Assembly (NCBI RefSeq): GCF_042477335.2
Contig: NC_091251.1
Coordinates: 36,100,501-36,164,500, forward strand
DNA: 64,000 nt
Direction of reading: 5' to 3'
From: Ovis canadensis
Lineage: Eukaryota; Chordata; Mammalia; Artiodactyla; Bovidae
Every line of letters starts with the position of its first letter. Position 1 is the stretch's first letter. The notes under the pieces are model-generated. The model did not search any database. It was not told where the DNA came from and was given only the letters and a program-made list of their open reading frames with translations. The position numbers were made by a program, and so were the translations under genes. Below are positions 48,045 through 58,470 of this stretch, one piece after another.

Positions 48045-50013
48045 AAGAAGGACTTGAATTTGTAAATTGCTTTGGGTAGTATACTCATTTTCACTATATT
48101 GATTCTTCCAATCCATGAACATGGTATATTTCTCCATCTATTAGTGTCCTCTTTGATTTCTTTCATCAGTGTTTTATAGTTTTCTATATGTAGGTCTTTA
48201 GTTTCTTTAATCCCTATCAAGCTACCAGCCACTAGAACTAGAACAAATAATTTCAAGATTTGTATGGAAATACAAAAAACCTCGAATAGCCAAAGCAATC
48301 TTGAGAAAGAAGAATGGAACTGGAGGAATCAACTTGCCTGACTTCAGGCTCTACTACACAGCCACAGTCATCAAGACAGTATGGTACTGGCACAAAGACA
48401 GTAATATAGATCAATGGAACAAAACAGAAAGCCCAGAGATAAATCCACACACATATGGACACCTTATCTTTGACAAAGGAGGCAAGAATATACAATGGAG
48501 TAAAGACAAGCTCTTTAACAAGTGGTGCTGGGAAAACTGGTCAACCACTTGTAAAAGAATGAAACTAGATCACTTTCTAACACCACACACAAAAATTAAA
48601 TCAAAATGGATTAAAGATCTAAATGTAAGATCAGAAACTATAAAACTCCTAGAGGAGAACATAGGCAAAACACTCTCAGACATAAATCACAGCAGGATCC
48701 TCTATGATCCACCTCCCAGAATTCTGGAAATAAAAGCAAAAATAAACAAATGGGATCTAACTAAAATTAAAAGCTTCTGCACAACAAAGGAAAATATAAG
48801 CAAGGTGAAAAGACAGCCTTCTGAATGGGAGAAAATAATAGCAAGTGAAGCAACTGACAAACAACTAATCTCAAAAATATACAAGCAACTTATGCAGCTC
48901 AATTCCAGAAAAATAAACGACCCAATCAAAAAATGGGCCAAAAAACTAAATAGACATTTCTCCAAAGAAGACATACGGATGGCTAACAAACACATGAAAA
49001 GATGCTCAACATCACTCATTATTAGAGAAATGCAAATCAAAACCACAATGAGGTACCACTTCACACCAGTCAGAATGGCTGCGATCCAAAAATCTGCAAG
49101 CAATAAATGCTGGAGAGGGTGTGGAGAAAAGGGAACCCTCCTACACTGTTGGTGGGAATGCAAACTAGTACAGCCACTATGGAGAACAGTGTGGAGATTC
49201 CTTAAAAAATTGCAAATAGAACTACCTTATGACCCAGCAATCCCTCTGCTGGGCATACACACCGAGGAAACCAGAATTGAAAGAGACACATGTACCCCAA
49301 TGTTCATCGCAGCACTGTTTATAATAGCCAGGACATGGAAACAACCTAGATGTCCATCAGCAGATGAATGGATAAGAAAGCTGTGGTACATATACACAAT
49401 GGAGTATTACTCAGCCGTAAAAAAGAATTCATTTGAATCAGCTCTGATGAAATGGATGAAACTGGAGCCGATTATACAGAGTGAAGTAAGCCAGAAAGAA
49501 AAACACCAATACAGTATACTAACACATATATATGGAATTTAGGAAGATGGCAATGACGACCCTGTATGCAAGACAGGGAAAGAGACACAGATGTGTATAA
49601 CGGACTTTTGGACTCAGAGGGTGAGGGAGAGGGTGGGATGATTTGGGAGAATGACATTCTAACATGTATACTATCATGTAAGAATTGAATCGCCAGTCTA
49701 TGTCTGACGCAGGATGCAGCATGCTTGGGGCTGGTGCATGGGGATGACCCAGAGAGATGTTATGGGGAGGGAGGTGGGAGGGGGGTTCATGTTTGGGAAT
49801 GCATGTAAGAATTAAAGATATTAAAATTTAAAAAAAAATAAAGATACCATAAAATATCAAAAAAAAAAAATCCCATGGGCAAAACCATAATCTTGCTCAC
49901 TTCAAGCAATTGACATATTCCTTAAAAGCCTCTCATCAAGATTTTTCTTCAAAAAGAAAGAGAAAAAAATAAACTTAATTTTCTTAAAAAAAAAAAAAAA
50001 AGAAGGACTTGAA
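48045..50013 (+). mobile_element. L1 insertion with 5' inversion, 3' transduction and 14-bp target duplication
   Basis: The duplication aagaaggacttgaa flanks the insert at 48045-48058 and 50000-50013. Bases 48059 to about 48210 are L1 ORF2 in antisense. From about 48211 the L1 runs in sense, continuing almost where the inverted piece leaves off: a twin-priming inversion. The sense ORF2 frame is open for 413 codons (48301-49542) to its natural C-terminus, so the copy is young. The L1 tail ends in A-rich DNA near 49870. About 115 bases of non-L1 sequence follow (49871-49985), with AATAAA at 49968-49973 and a second poly-A: a 3' transduction. Confidence 0.92.
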
Positions 50014-50233
50014 ATGCTGTTGCTGGTTTGAAAATGGAATGGATCATGTGAGAAGAAATGCAAATGAGCTTAAGGAGCTGAAGATTTCCCCAGCAACAGA
50101 CAACAAGGAAAAGGAGATCTCAGTCCTACAAGAGCAACGAACAGAATTCTGACAACAGAAATAAACTTTGAAGAAGACCCTGAGCTCCAGATAAGAACTC
50201 AGGCTGTCAACACCTTGACTTCGGTCTTATGGT

Positions 50234-50556
50234 ATTCTATGCCTATCTCAGTTGGTAAAAAATCCACCTGCAATGCAGGAGGCCCCGGTTCGATCCCTGG
50301 GTCCGGAAGTTTCACCGGAGAAGGGATAGGCTACCCACTCCAGTATTCTTGGGCTTCTCTTGTGGCTCAGCTGGTAAAGAATTCACCTGCAATGCAGGAG
50401 ACCTGGGTTCGATCTCCGGGTTGGGAAGATCCCCTGGAGAAGGGTAAGGCTGCCCATTCCAGTATTCTGGCCTGGAGAATTGCTTGGACTGTATAATCCA
50501 TGGGGTCACAAAGAGTCATACATGGCTGAGCGATTTTCACTTTCACTTTCAAGCAC
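50234..50556 (+). mobile_element. Double-headed Bov-tA SINE
   Basis: Two tRNA-like heads in tandem: ctcagttggtaaaaaatcca, then (about 50352) cttctcttgtggctcagctg. They are followed by one BovA body ending gagcgattttcactttcac. Confidence 0.88.
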
Positions 50557-50991
50557 AGAATCAGTTGAAACTGCCTGGACTTCTGACCTACAGAACTATC
50601 AGCAAATATATGAGTGTTGTGGTAACGTGTTATATAGTAATAGAAACCAATGCAGCTTTAAAATAGTCCATTGATCCTAAATTACTTGACTGTTGCCCAT
50701 ATTTTGCCCTAATGGATAGCACTGCTATATAAACCCTCCACATCTCCGAAGTCCAAAACCCCTAAACCTCATTTCTAGCCTGCCTATCTTTAAGTGAGAA
50801 CTCAAAAATAGAATTATCATGTAAAAAGAATATGAACATTTTAATGGCCTTGATTCATAACTTATATTACTTTCTAACATGTTCATCTCAAAAGTTCCAT
50901 TTTATAAATTAGAATGAAAACAGACCCTTACCTCACCCCAAGGGAATTTTGTTTAATCTTTTATTCCAAACAGTGTAACATATGGCTGACT

Positions 50992-51200
50992 ACTGTTGTT
51001 TAGTCTCTAAGCCATATCTAACTCTTTTGCGACCACATGGACTATAGCCCACCACGCTCCTCTGTCCTTGGGATTTCCCAGGCAAGAATACTGGAGTGGA
51101 TTGCCATTTCCTTCTCCAGGGGATCTTCCCAACCCAGAGATCAAACACTTATCTCCTCCACTGCAGGCATATTCTTTACCATTGAGCCACTTGGGAGGCC
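50992..51200 (-). mobile_element. Bov-tA SINE
   Basis: Reverse-orientation Bov-tA, from gttgtttagtctctaagcc to gagccacttgggaggcc. It abuts the left duplication of the composite insert. Confidence 0.88.
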
Positions 51201-52064
51201 CATGACTAACTATGAGTGAGTGAGTGATTGTTAGTTGCTTCAGTTCAGTTCAGTTCAGTTCAGTTCAGTCGCTCAGTCGTGTCTGACTCTTTGCGACCCC
51301 GTGAATCGCAGCACATCAGACCTCCCTGTCCATCACCAACTCCCGGAGTTCACTCAGATTCACATCCATCAAGTCAGTGATGCCATCCAGCCATGTCATC
51401 CTCTGTCATCCCCTTCTCCTCCTGCCCTCAATCCCTCTCAGCATCAGTCTTTTCCAATGAGTCAACTCTTTGCATGAGGTGGCCAAAGTACTGGCGCTTC
51501 AGCTTTAGCATCATTCCTTCCAAAGAAATCCCAGGGCTGATCTCCTTCAGAATGGACTGGTTGGATCTCCTTGCAGTCCAAGGGACTCCCAAGAGTCTTC
51601 TCCAACACCACAGTTCAAAAGCATCAACTCTTCAGCACTCAGCTTTCTTTACAGTCCAACTCTCACATCCATACATTATCACTGGAAAAACCATAGCCTT
51701 GATTAGACGGACTTTAGTCGGCAAAGTAATGTCTCTGCTTTTGAACATGCTATCTAGGTTGGTCATAACTCTTCTTCCAAGGAGTAAGCATCTTTTAATT
51801 TCATGGCCGCAGTCACCATCTGCAGTGATTTTGGAGCCCCCCAAAAATAAAGTCTGACCCTTAGTTATGTCCAACTCTTTGCAACCCTATGGACTGTAGC
51901 CAGCTAGGCTCCTCTGTCCATAGAATTCTTCACACAAGAATACTGGAGTGGGTTGCCATTCTTTCCTCCAGGGGTTCTTCCCAACTCAGGGATCAAATCT
52001 GGGTCTCCTGCATTGCAGCAGATTCTTTACCATCTGAGCCAGCAGGAAAGCCATGACTAACTAT
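51201..52064 (-). mobile_element. Composite Bov-tA/BovB insert with 13-bp flanking duplication
   Basis: catgactaactat flanks the block at 51201-51213 and 52052-52064. Read on the minus strand it is a Bov-tA (52051 to about 51863) followed directly by BovB 3' sequence (about 51858 to 51240) ending in the gaactgaactg-type tail. One pair of duplications encloses both parts, suggesting they arrived together or that one landed precisely beside the other. Confidence 0.75.
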
Positions 52065-52094
52065 ATCTTATTTTAAATTGGGATAGCCCTACAG

Positions 52095-53321
52095 GCTTCA
52101 GCAGTACACGAACCATGAACTTCCAGATGTTCAAGCTGGTTTTAGAAAAGGCAGAGGAACCAGAGATCAAATTGCCAACATCCGCTGATCATGGGAAAAG
52201 CAAGAGAGTTCCAGAAAAACATCTATTTCTGCTTTATTGACTATGCCAAACCCTTTGACTGTGTGGATCACAATAAACTGTAGAAAATTCTGAAAGAGAT
52301 GGGAATACCAGACCACCTGACCTGCCTCTTGAGAAACCAATATGCAGGTCAGGAAGCAACAGTTCGAACTGGACATGGAGCAACAGACTGGTTCCAAATA
52401 GGAAAAGGAGTACGTCAAGGCTGTACATTGTCACCCTGCTTACTTAACTTCTATGCAGAGTACATCATGAGAAACGTTGGGCTAGAAGAAGCACAAGATA
52501 GAATCAAGATTGCAGGGAGAAATATCAATAACCTCAGATATGCAGATGACACCACCCTTATGGCAGAAAGTGAAGAGGAACTAAAAAGCTTCTTGATGAA
52601 AGTGAAGGAAGAGAGTGAAAAAGTTGGCTTAAAGCAGAACATTCAGAAAATGAAGATCATGGTATCTGGTCCCATCATTTCATGGGAAATAGATGGGGAA
52701 ACAGTGGAAACAGTGTCAGACTTTATTTTGGGGGGATCCAAAATCACTGCAGATGGTGATTGCAGCCATGAAATTAAAAGACGCTTACTCCTGGGAAGAA
52801 AAGTTATGACCAACCTAGATAGTATATTGAAAAGTAGAGATATTACTTTGCCAACAAAGGTCCGTCTAATCAAGGCTATGGTTTTTCCAGTGATAATGTA
52901 TGGATGTGAGAGTTGAACTGTGAAGAAAGCTGAGCACTGAAGAACTGATGCTTTTGAACTGTGGGGTTGGAGAAGACTCTTGAGAGTCCCTTGGACTGCA
53001 AGGAGATCCAATCAGTCCATCTTAAAGGAGATCAGTCCTGGGTGTTTATTGGAAGGGCTGATGCTGAAGCTAAAATGCCAATACTTTGGCCACCTCATGT
53101 GAAGAGCTGACTCATTGGAAAAGACCATGATGCTGGGAGGGATTGGGGGCAGGAGGAGAAGGGGATGACAGAGGATGAGATGGCTGGATGGCATCACTGA
53201 CTCGATAGGTGTGAGTTTGAGTGAACTCCGGAGTTGGTGATGGACAGGGAGGACTGGCGTGCTGCAATTCATGGGGTTGCAAAGAGTCGGACACGACTGA
53301 GCGACTGAACTGAACTGAACT
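52095..53321 (+). mobile_element. BovB LINE, 5'-truncated, reverse transcriptase remnant
   Basis: This is the longest BovB copy here. The translated remnant contains the RT palm motif around FIDYAKPFDCVDH (about 52229-52270) and the catalytic YADDTTL (about 52541-52560), then the C-terminal region ending in the gaactgaactgaac tail. It is dead: stop codons and frameshifts interrupt it, for example TAG after the palm motif near 52280 and TGA near 52914. An open stretch remains at 52299-52916. It is not a host gene. Confidence 0.93.
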
Positions 53322-54024
53322 TTTGATATCTGAATAACCTACAATTTGAACTTCTAAGCTCTGATCAATTTTATCTCGTGTAGGGACAAAGACACAAAAA
53401 TAATCATTTATTTTCTAAACCTAGCTGACAGTAAGCTGTAACATTTAACAAAGCTTTGAAAATTTAAAAGTAGGAAAGGAAAATCTTTAAACCGACTACA
53501 GATTTTTACTGTTCTTCATACCCACTGACAATGCCATACCATAGGCACCCCCTAACTGGCTCCTTCCTCACCCTGAATTATATACCATTTAGCTTATGCT
53601 AGCTCTTCTTTCTCATCTCCTATAGATACTCAAGTCCATGTTCTTCAAGTTCAAAGCCCTGAACCTCATTTCCAGACTGTCTTATAACCTCCCAAAATAC
53701 ATTAAGATCACATTAACTTCTCAGGGACATACACATAAAGATAGCTGTACAAAGCTCATCAGAATACTTAACATCTCATTTTGAAGCATTTGCATTTGGA
53801 CTTCTAAAGTTCGGGGTCTCTCCAGAGAGAATGAGTATCACCCAGTGATCTCTTCAGAAGAGAGAACCTTCCCCATTTACAAACTCCATCTTTCATCCAT
53901 CAGTCCACAATATGCAAATAGTTGTCAGGATTTCAACTTCTACAAACCAAGGATAGATAAATACTGAGATCCAGTCCCAGAACTCCGGCCTCGTGAGACT
54001 TAGTGAAAGTTTAAGACTAGAAGT
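53322..54024. other. Unassigned DNA on the J side of TRAV1
   Basis: No gene, V pseudogene or confident repeat seen. Confidence 0.45.
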
Positions 54025-54660
54025 TAAATAACTAACACTTATACAGAGCTCACTATTGCCAGCACTGTTCTGTTCTATGTGTGTGTATAACTCACAACCA
54101 CTCATCTGGCAGGTACTATTATTTTTGTTTTATAAATGGATCAGTCAGTTCAGTTCAGTCACTGAGTCATGTCCAACTCTTTGAGACCCCAGGGATTGCA
54201 GCACACCAGGCTTCCCTGTCCATCACCAACAGCTGGAGCCTGCTCAAACTCATGTCCATCAAGTCGGTGATACTATTCAATGATCTCATCCTCTGTCATC
54301 CCCTTCTCCTCCTGCCTTCAACCTTTCCCAGCATCGGAGTCTTTTTCAATGAGTCAGTTCTTCATACCAGGTGGCCAAAGTATTTGAGCTTCAGCTTCAG
54401 CACCAGTCCTTCCAATGAATATTCAGGACTGATTTCCTTTAGGATTGACTGTTTTGATTTCTTTGCAGTCCAAGAGACTCTCAAGCGTCTTCTCCAACAT
54501 CACAATTCAAAAGCATCAATTCTTTGCACTCAGCTTTCTTTATGGATAAAACTGGATAAACTGAATTAAAGAAAGGTAAATTGACTGGCTCAAGACTACC
54601 CAGATGGAAAGCAGCAAATTCAAATCTAGGTAGTCTGGTTGCAAAGTTCCCTGCTCTCAA
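54025..54660 (+). repeat. MIR SINE split by BovB
   Basis: MIR head (acactttatacagagctcac-like, 54030s) and tail (ctggctcaagactacccaga, from about 54580) lie either side of a BovB. It ends just beyond the TRAV1 recombination signal. Confidence 0.65.
54140..54545 (-). mobile_element. BovB 3' fragment, older subfamily
   Basis: gatcagtcagttcagttcag start through tgcactcagctttctttatg. It is inserted within MIR about 170 bases past the TRAV1 recombination signal. Confidence 0.88.
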
Positions 54661-54715
54661 CTTATAGCAAGCATACACTCAGAAAATATAACTTCTCCCT
54701 GGTGTGTTTGCCTCT

Positions 54716-54754
54716 GAGTTTTGGAGCAGCTGAAAAGACCTCACAGTCACCGTG
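54716..54754 (-). promoter_or_regulatory. TRAV1 recombination signal sequence (23-bp spacer)
   Basis: Directly abutting the V-region end is the heptamer CACGGTG (54754-54748), then a 23-base spacer (54747-54725), then the nonamer CCAAAACTC (54724-54716). The heptamer differs from the CACAGTG consensus at one position, and the nonamer matches ACAAAAACC at about six of nine. The first three heptamer bases, critical for RAG cutting, are intact. A 23-bp spacer is correct for a V-alpha segment, which joins a J-alpha with a 12-bp spacer. Confidence 0.9.
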
Positions 54755-55382
54755 TCTATCACAGCACAGAGGTAAGAGGCAAAGTCTTTCATGTGGAGTT
54801 CCTTCAGAAGGAGGTAACTGTGTGCATCAGAGCGTCTAAGGAATGAAGAAAAATGACCTCTCATCTCCAAACCATCCAAAACATTGTAAGAGAGAAACAC
54901 AGGTGCTCCACCATCATGTTGCTGGTACCAGAACAGTCCATTGAACCCAGATGTCTGGTAGGTGCAGTTGACCTGGGCAGAGGCTCCTTCCATAGCCGTC
55001 AACTCAGTGGGCTGCTCAACGCCTTTTCCTGCAGAGCCTATGAGAAGATGCATGACCATTATCAAGGTAGCACTCCAGGAAACCACATCATTATTAAAGA
55101 GGATAGTTCTCACATGGTCACAAAAAAACACTGCCTTTGATGGAAGAGTTCCTTAGGTAGAAATAAATGCTGGTAGAAAGACATGGGACAAGGATGAGGA
55201 TGGGATGAGGACAATTAGCACCACTAATGTGTTTGGGGAAAGACTCTTTCATTACAAAAGTTAGGAGTTGCCATCATTTATCTGGAAGAAAATTATTCTG
55301 AAAGTTCCTGGTAATGTTTGCTAATAATTTGAGACTTACCTCTCACTGTCAGGGAAACACAAAGAAGAAAAAAATTCCACAT
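54755..55382 (-). CDS. TRAV1: T-cell receptor alpha variable gene TRAV1, two exons, apparently functional
   Basis: This germline V segment encodes the variable domain of TCR alpha; TRAV1 supplies the alpha chain of MAIT cell receptors that see MR1 with riboflavin-pathway metabolites. The leader exon (55382-55340) gives [14 protein letters not shown] plus the first base of a Gly codon, then donor GTAAGT. The intron is 55339-55038 (302 bp), ending in a TAG acceptor. The V exon (55037-54755) completes the leader, and the mature chain starts near GKGVEQP. Immunoglobulin-fold landmarks are present: first Cys in QVNCTYQ, core Trp in LFWYQQ and second Cys in SYLCAV (codon 54766-54768). The loops read TSGFNG (CDR1) and NVLDGL (CDR2), as I recall them in human TRAV1-2. 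There are no stops or frameshifts, and splice sites and recombination signal are present. The open frame running through the intron into the V exon is not the protein. Rearrangement joins the 54755 end to a J segment expected at lower coordinates. Confidence 0.95.
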
Positions 55383-55640
55383 CTGCTGCAGGACACCACA
55401 AACCAGGCACTGCATCCTCCGCACCCGTGCCCCTGGAGCCAAAGGAAGGTGGGTTCCCTCCCTGTGGTTGAGGGAGGAAATCTCAATCTGGACGCAAAAC
55501 CCAGAAGACAACGCAGCGGGTGGAGCTTTCTTGAAGGACTGAGCTTCCGTGGGAGCACTTTCAGGAGTGTCTTCACGTGAACTTTTTCTACTGATGAATC
55601 CACAGGTATTAATCCATGTGATTTTGTGAATATCAAACAA
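55383..55640 (-). promoter_or_regulatory. Probable TRAV1 5' UTR and proximal promoter region
   Basis: This is the sequence immediately upstream of the TRAV1 leader ATG. It contains a RUNX-type core (TGTGGTT, 55463-55469) and a palindromic E-box CACGTG (55574-55579). Both are common in T-cell receptor promoters, but single short motifs are weak evidence. No clear TATA box was seen. The role is inferred from position. Confidence 0.4.
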
Positions 55641-55785
55641 TAAAATTGTGTATAAAGAACAGAGATGGCAAATAGGAAGGAAAGCAAAGGCAGAAGTGGT
55701 CAATTTGACAATGCTGAGAATTCGTCTTTCTGAAGGCAAGAGAAAATAGAAACAGGAGTGAGATTAGAGGCAGGTTATGCACACA

Positions 55786-55840
55786 GTGTGTGCGTGTGTG
55801 TGTGTGTGCGTGTGTGTGTGTGTGCGTGTGTGTGTGGTGC
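55786..55840. repeat. TG/CA microsatellite
   Basis: A TG run with regular CG interruptions (gtgcgtgtg). It lies about 400 bases upstream of the TRAV1 leader. Confidence 0.95.
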
Positions 55841-56134
55841 TGATGGTGGTGGTGTTTGTGACAATACAGAAGAGATGGACATGTTTTTCTGCCATCTAAA
55901 TTTATCTCCCGACAAAGAGGCAAAGAGATATTTTTTAAAGATCTAAAGAAATATAAGATATTTATCTGTACATATGTATGAATAAAGAAGAAGAGATGGA
56001 AAAACAAAGGAAACTATTCACTTTAGTTACTTCAGAAAGTTGGGATTAAAAGGAAATGGTGAGAATATTAACCCGTTCTCATACACTTCTGTTTTGACTG
56101 GTAATTTTTATGTAATAAAGTGAGAACTTGAAAG

Positions 56135-56270
56135 AAATGGAGAGAAAAGGAGAAAGAGAAGAAGGCTAGAAGGGAAAGGAAGGAAGGGACCAAGGGAGGA
56201 AAGGATGGAGGGAAGGAAGGAGGAAAGGAAGGAAGAAAAGAGGCAAGGAGGAGGGAGACAAGGAGAGGGA
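56135..56270. repeat. GGAA/GA-rich purine tract
   Basis: Nearly all purine on the plus strand (aaggaaggaa, gggaggaaag). Confidence 0.92.
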
Positions 56271-56442
56271 AAGCTATATTTCAAACTACTTCCCAATTGT
56301 CACAAAAGGAAATTATCTCTTCAATACATAGTTGTCCCAAGCTAATGTACCCGAAGTTAATGTAAAAATAATATAGTATCTTTGCTAAAGAAATGTATAC
56401 CTCTCATGAGCCCTCTGGATTTATTTCTATTTACTCCATGCA

Positions 56443-56468
56443 GCAGTAGCAGCAGCAGCAGACGCAGC
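56443..56468. repeat. CAG-rich short repeat
   Basis: cagcagtagcagcagcagca with interruptions; not attached to a BovA2. Confidence 0.8.
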
Positions 56469-56680
56469 ACTTGGTTTTAATAAAAAAGACAACACTGTCA
56501 TCTTGTGGCCAGGTATAGCACTGCACCTTTGATAACTTAAAATTTAAATGAATCTTAGGAATCATCCTGTCTTTGTCCAGCCTTGTTGTTTTACAGTGGA
56601 GGCTCCTGAAGCTTACATCACACTCCAAGCTTCATTTCTTCATTTCTAGCCAGTTTCCTAACATTACACAGATTAAAATT

Positions 56681-57018
56681 CAGTTCAGTTCAGTTCAGTT
56701 GCTCACTTGTGTCCGACTCTTTGCAACCCCATGGACTGCAGCACGCCAGGCTTCCCTGTCCATCACCAACCCCCAGAGCTTCTCAAACTCGTGTCCATCG
56801 AGTCAGTGATGCCATCCAGCCATCTCATCTGCTGTCACCCTCTTCTCCTGCCCTCAGTCTTTTGCAGCATCAGGGTCTTTTCCAATGAGTCAGTTCTTCA
56901 CATCAGGTGGCCAAAGTATTAGAGCTTCAGCGTCAACATCAGTCCTTCCAATGAATATTCAGGGTTGATTTCCTTCAAGATTGACTGGTTTGACCTCCTT
57001 GCAGCCTAAGGGACTCTT
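56681..57018 (-). mobile_element. BovB 3' fragment
   Basis: ttcagttcagttcagttcag start through tgcagcctaagggactcttt. Confidence 0.9.
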
Positions 57019-57204
57019 TTGTAAAATAAATAAGTGAACATCCAAAGCCACTTACACTGGCATATGCTGCCTAGACCTGCACATGCATGTGAGAGTCAGT
57101 TTGAGGCCAAATCAAGCCCTGGTAACTTTAAATTTGAGGTTCACATTTGAAAGCAATGCTTTTTTCTGCCCAAAGCATTTAATATGTGTAACAGTTTCTC
57201 CTAC

Positions 57205-57420
57205 TCATTCATTCATTCAAAAGTATTTATTGAGAACTTACTATATGTCAGGCAATGTGTGTGTGTTGGGGATTCCTTGATGAGCAAAACTCCCCCCTCT
57301 CATGGAGTCTATGTTCTAATGAGTGGAGACAATAAACAAGTAAAAGAGTAAATTATAATTTGTCGTATGATGCTAAGTGGAGGGGGAGAGTGAGAGAGTC
57401 AAGAGACCCTCAATGATCAG
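57205..57420 (+). repeat. L2-like fragment
   Basis: tatttattgagaacttacta and tctatgttctaatgagtgga have the L2-type order. Confidence 0.5.
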
Positions 57421-58470
57421 GTCACATGTGAAGAGAAACCGGAAGAAATGATGGAGGATCCCTGATGGGTATATGGGGAAAGAAAGTGATCAGCTGAGAG
57501 ATCATAACACCTCTAAGAAACTGGAAATCATCCAACACTATACTGGCGAGGTAATCCCCCACAGTCCTATTTCTGGAGGTCTACGAGAAATATTTCCTGC
57601 TCTCTTCCCTCAAAACAAAATAATGAGGATTTGGGGAGGGACAATCTCATTAGGGAAACACGTTAGAGTAGTAAATTCCTCTGAGGTTAGAATATTTCTT
57701 CAAATCTCTTGACAGCTTTTTTTCCCCCTTTTGTTCAGAGTGAGAGAGGCAACAGCTGATGAAAAGCAATGTAAAATATGACTCAAGAGATATAGAAGTC
57801 ACACTCATCAAAGAGCCCTGAAAGGCAGATGCTCTCAAAGATTATAAATATTTATTTGCCAGGCAAAACTCCTGAAAGAATCCTAAAGGTTCCCAACACA
57901 TATATGGGAGCCCTTTACAACAGGCTAACCTGATTCTCTGAAGGACATCTCTCCATGTGCTGGACCATTCAACTCAAGGCCAGCCTTCTCCGCGATTTTG
58001 CAGCTCTGTACATGTGAGTCTACAAGGATGGGAAAGCAATCCTGAAACCAGCTCCTTTCAGAATAAGGCCACACACTAACTATGGAAACTTCAGACATTC
58101 TATTGTTTTTCCAAAAATGTTAATCAGTCTCTTTTCCCCATCTTCTTCCTCAACCCTTTCTCAAACTACTAGTATTAAGTTCTTTCTTTCCAAACTTAGG
58201 GAATTTCTTTTTTGGGTTGAGAAGTGGTTCAAAAGAAAATGCTATTTTAGTTTCATTTTTCTCTCTTTCTCTCATCTCTCATCTGCATCTTTCTATCTCC
58301 CTCTCTGGCAGTCACAAAGAACAAAGCTGGGCAGTGATAAAGTAATAGATTTTGTGAAGAAAATTCTTTGGTAATTTCGCAAACATAAATAGGCAAGATT
58401 CTTAGTCTTTCCTTTCTCCAGTGAAGAGGATACAAAGTAGCATTCTATAAGCAAGCTCATTCTTTTTAAC
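57421..58470. other. Unassigned DNA
   Basis: No gene or confident repeat. Includes a C/T-rich patch at about 58240-58310. Confidence 0.45.

Larger units (their letters stand above)
47785..50680 (+). repeat. MLT1-type LTR broken into three pieces
   Basis: Pieces at about 47785-48044, 50014-50233 and 50560-50680 read in order (gaggtaggtagaatttcaaa; gatctcagtcctacaagagc; cttctgacctacagaactat). The L1 insertion separates the first two and a Bov-tA unit the last two. Confidence 0.6.

Noticed and set aside
48702-49163. 153-codon minus-strand frame
   Set aside because: Antisense shadow of the L1 ORF2 frame.
48301-49542. 413-codon open frame as a gene
   Set aside because: It is the C-terminal part of L1 ORF2 in a young insertion without ORF1, the ORF2 start, or endonuclease and RT domains.
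52541-52560. Retroviral polymerase (YADD motif)
   Set aside because: The surrounding sequence is BovB (RTE-clade LINE). The LTR pieces in this window have no adjacent gag, pol or env frames.
55293-55739. 148-codon minus-strand frame upstream of the V exon
   Set aside because: Only its short part from MWNFF to the splice donor is real (the TRAV1 leader exon). The rest is 5' flank and intron read-through.
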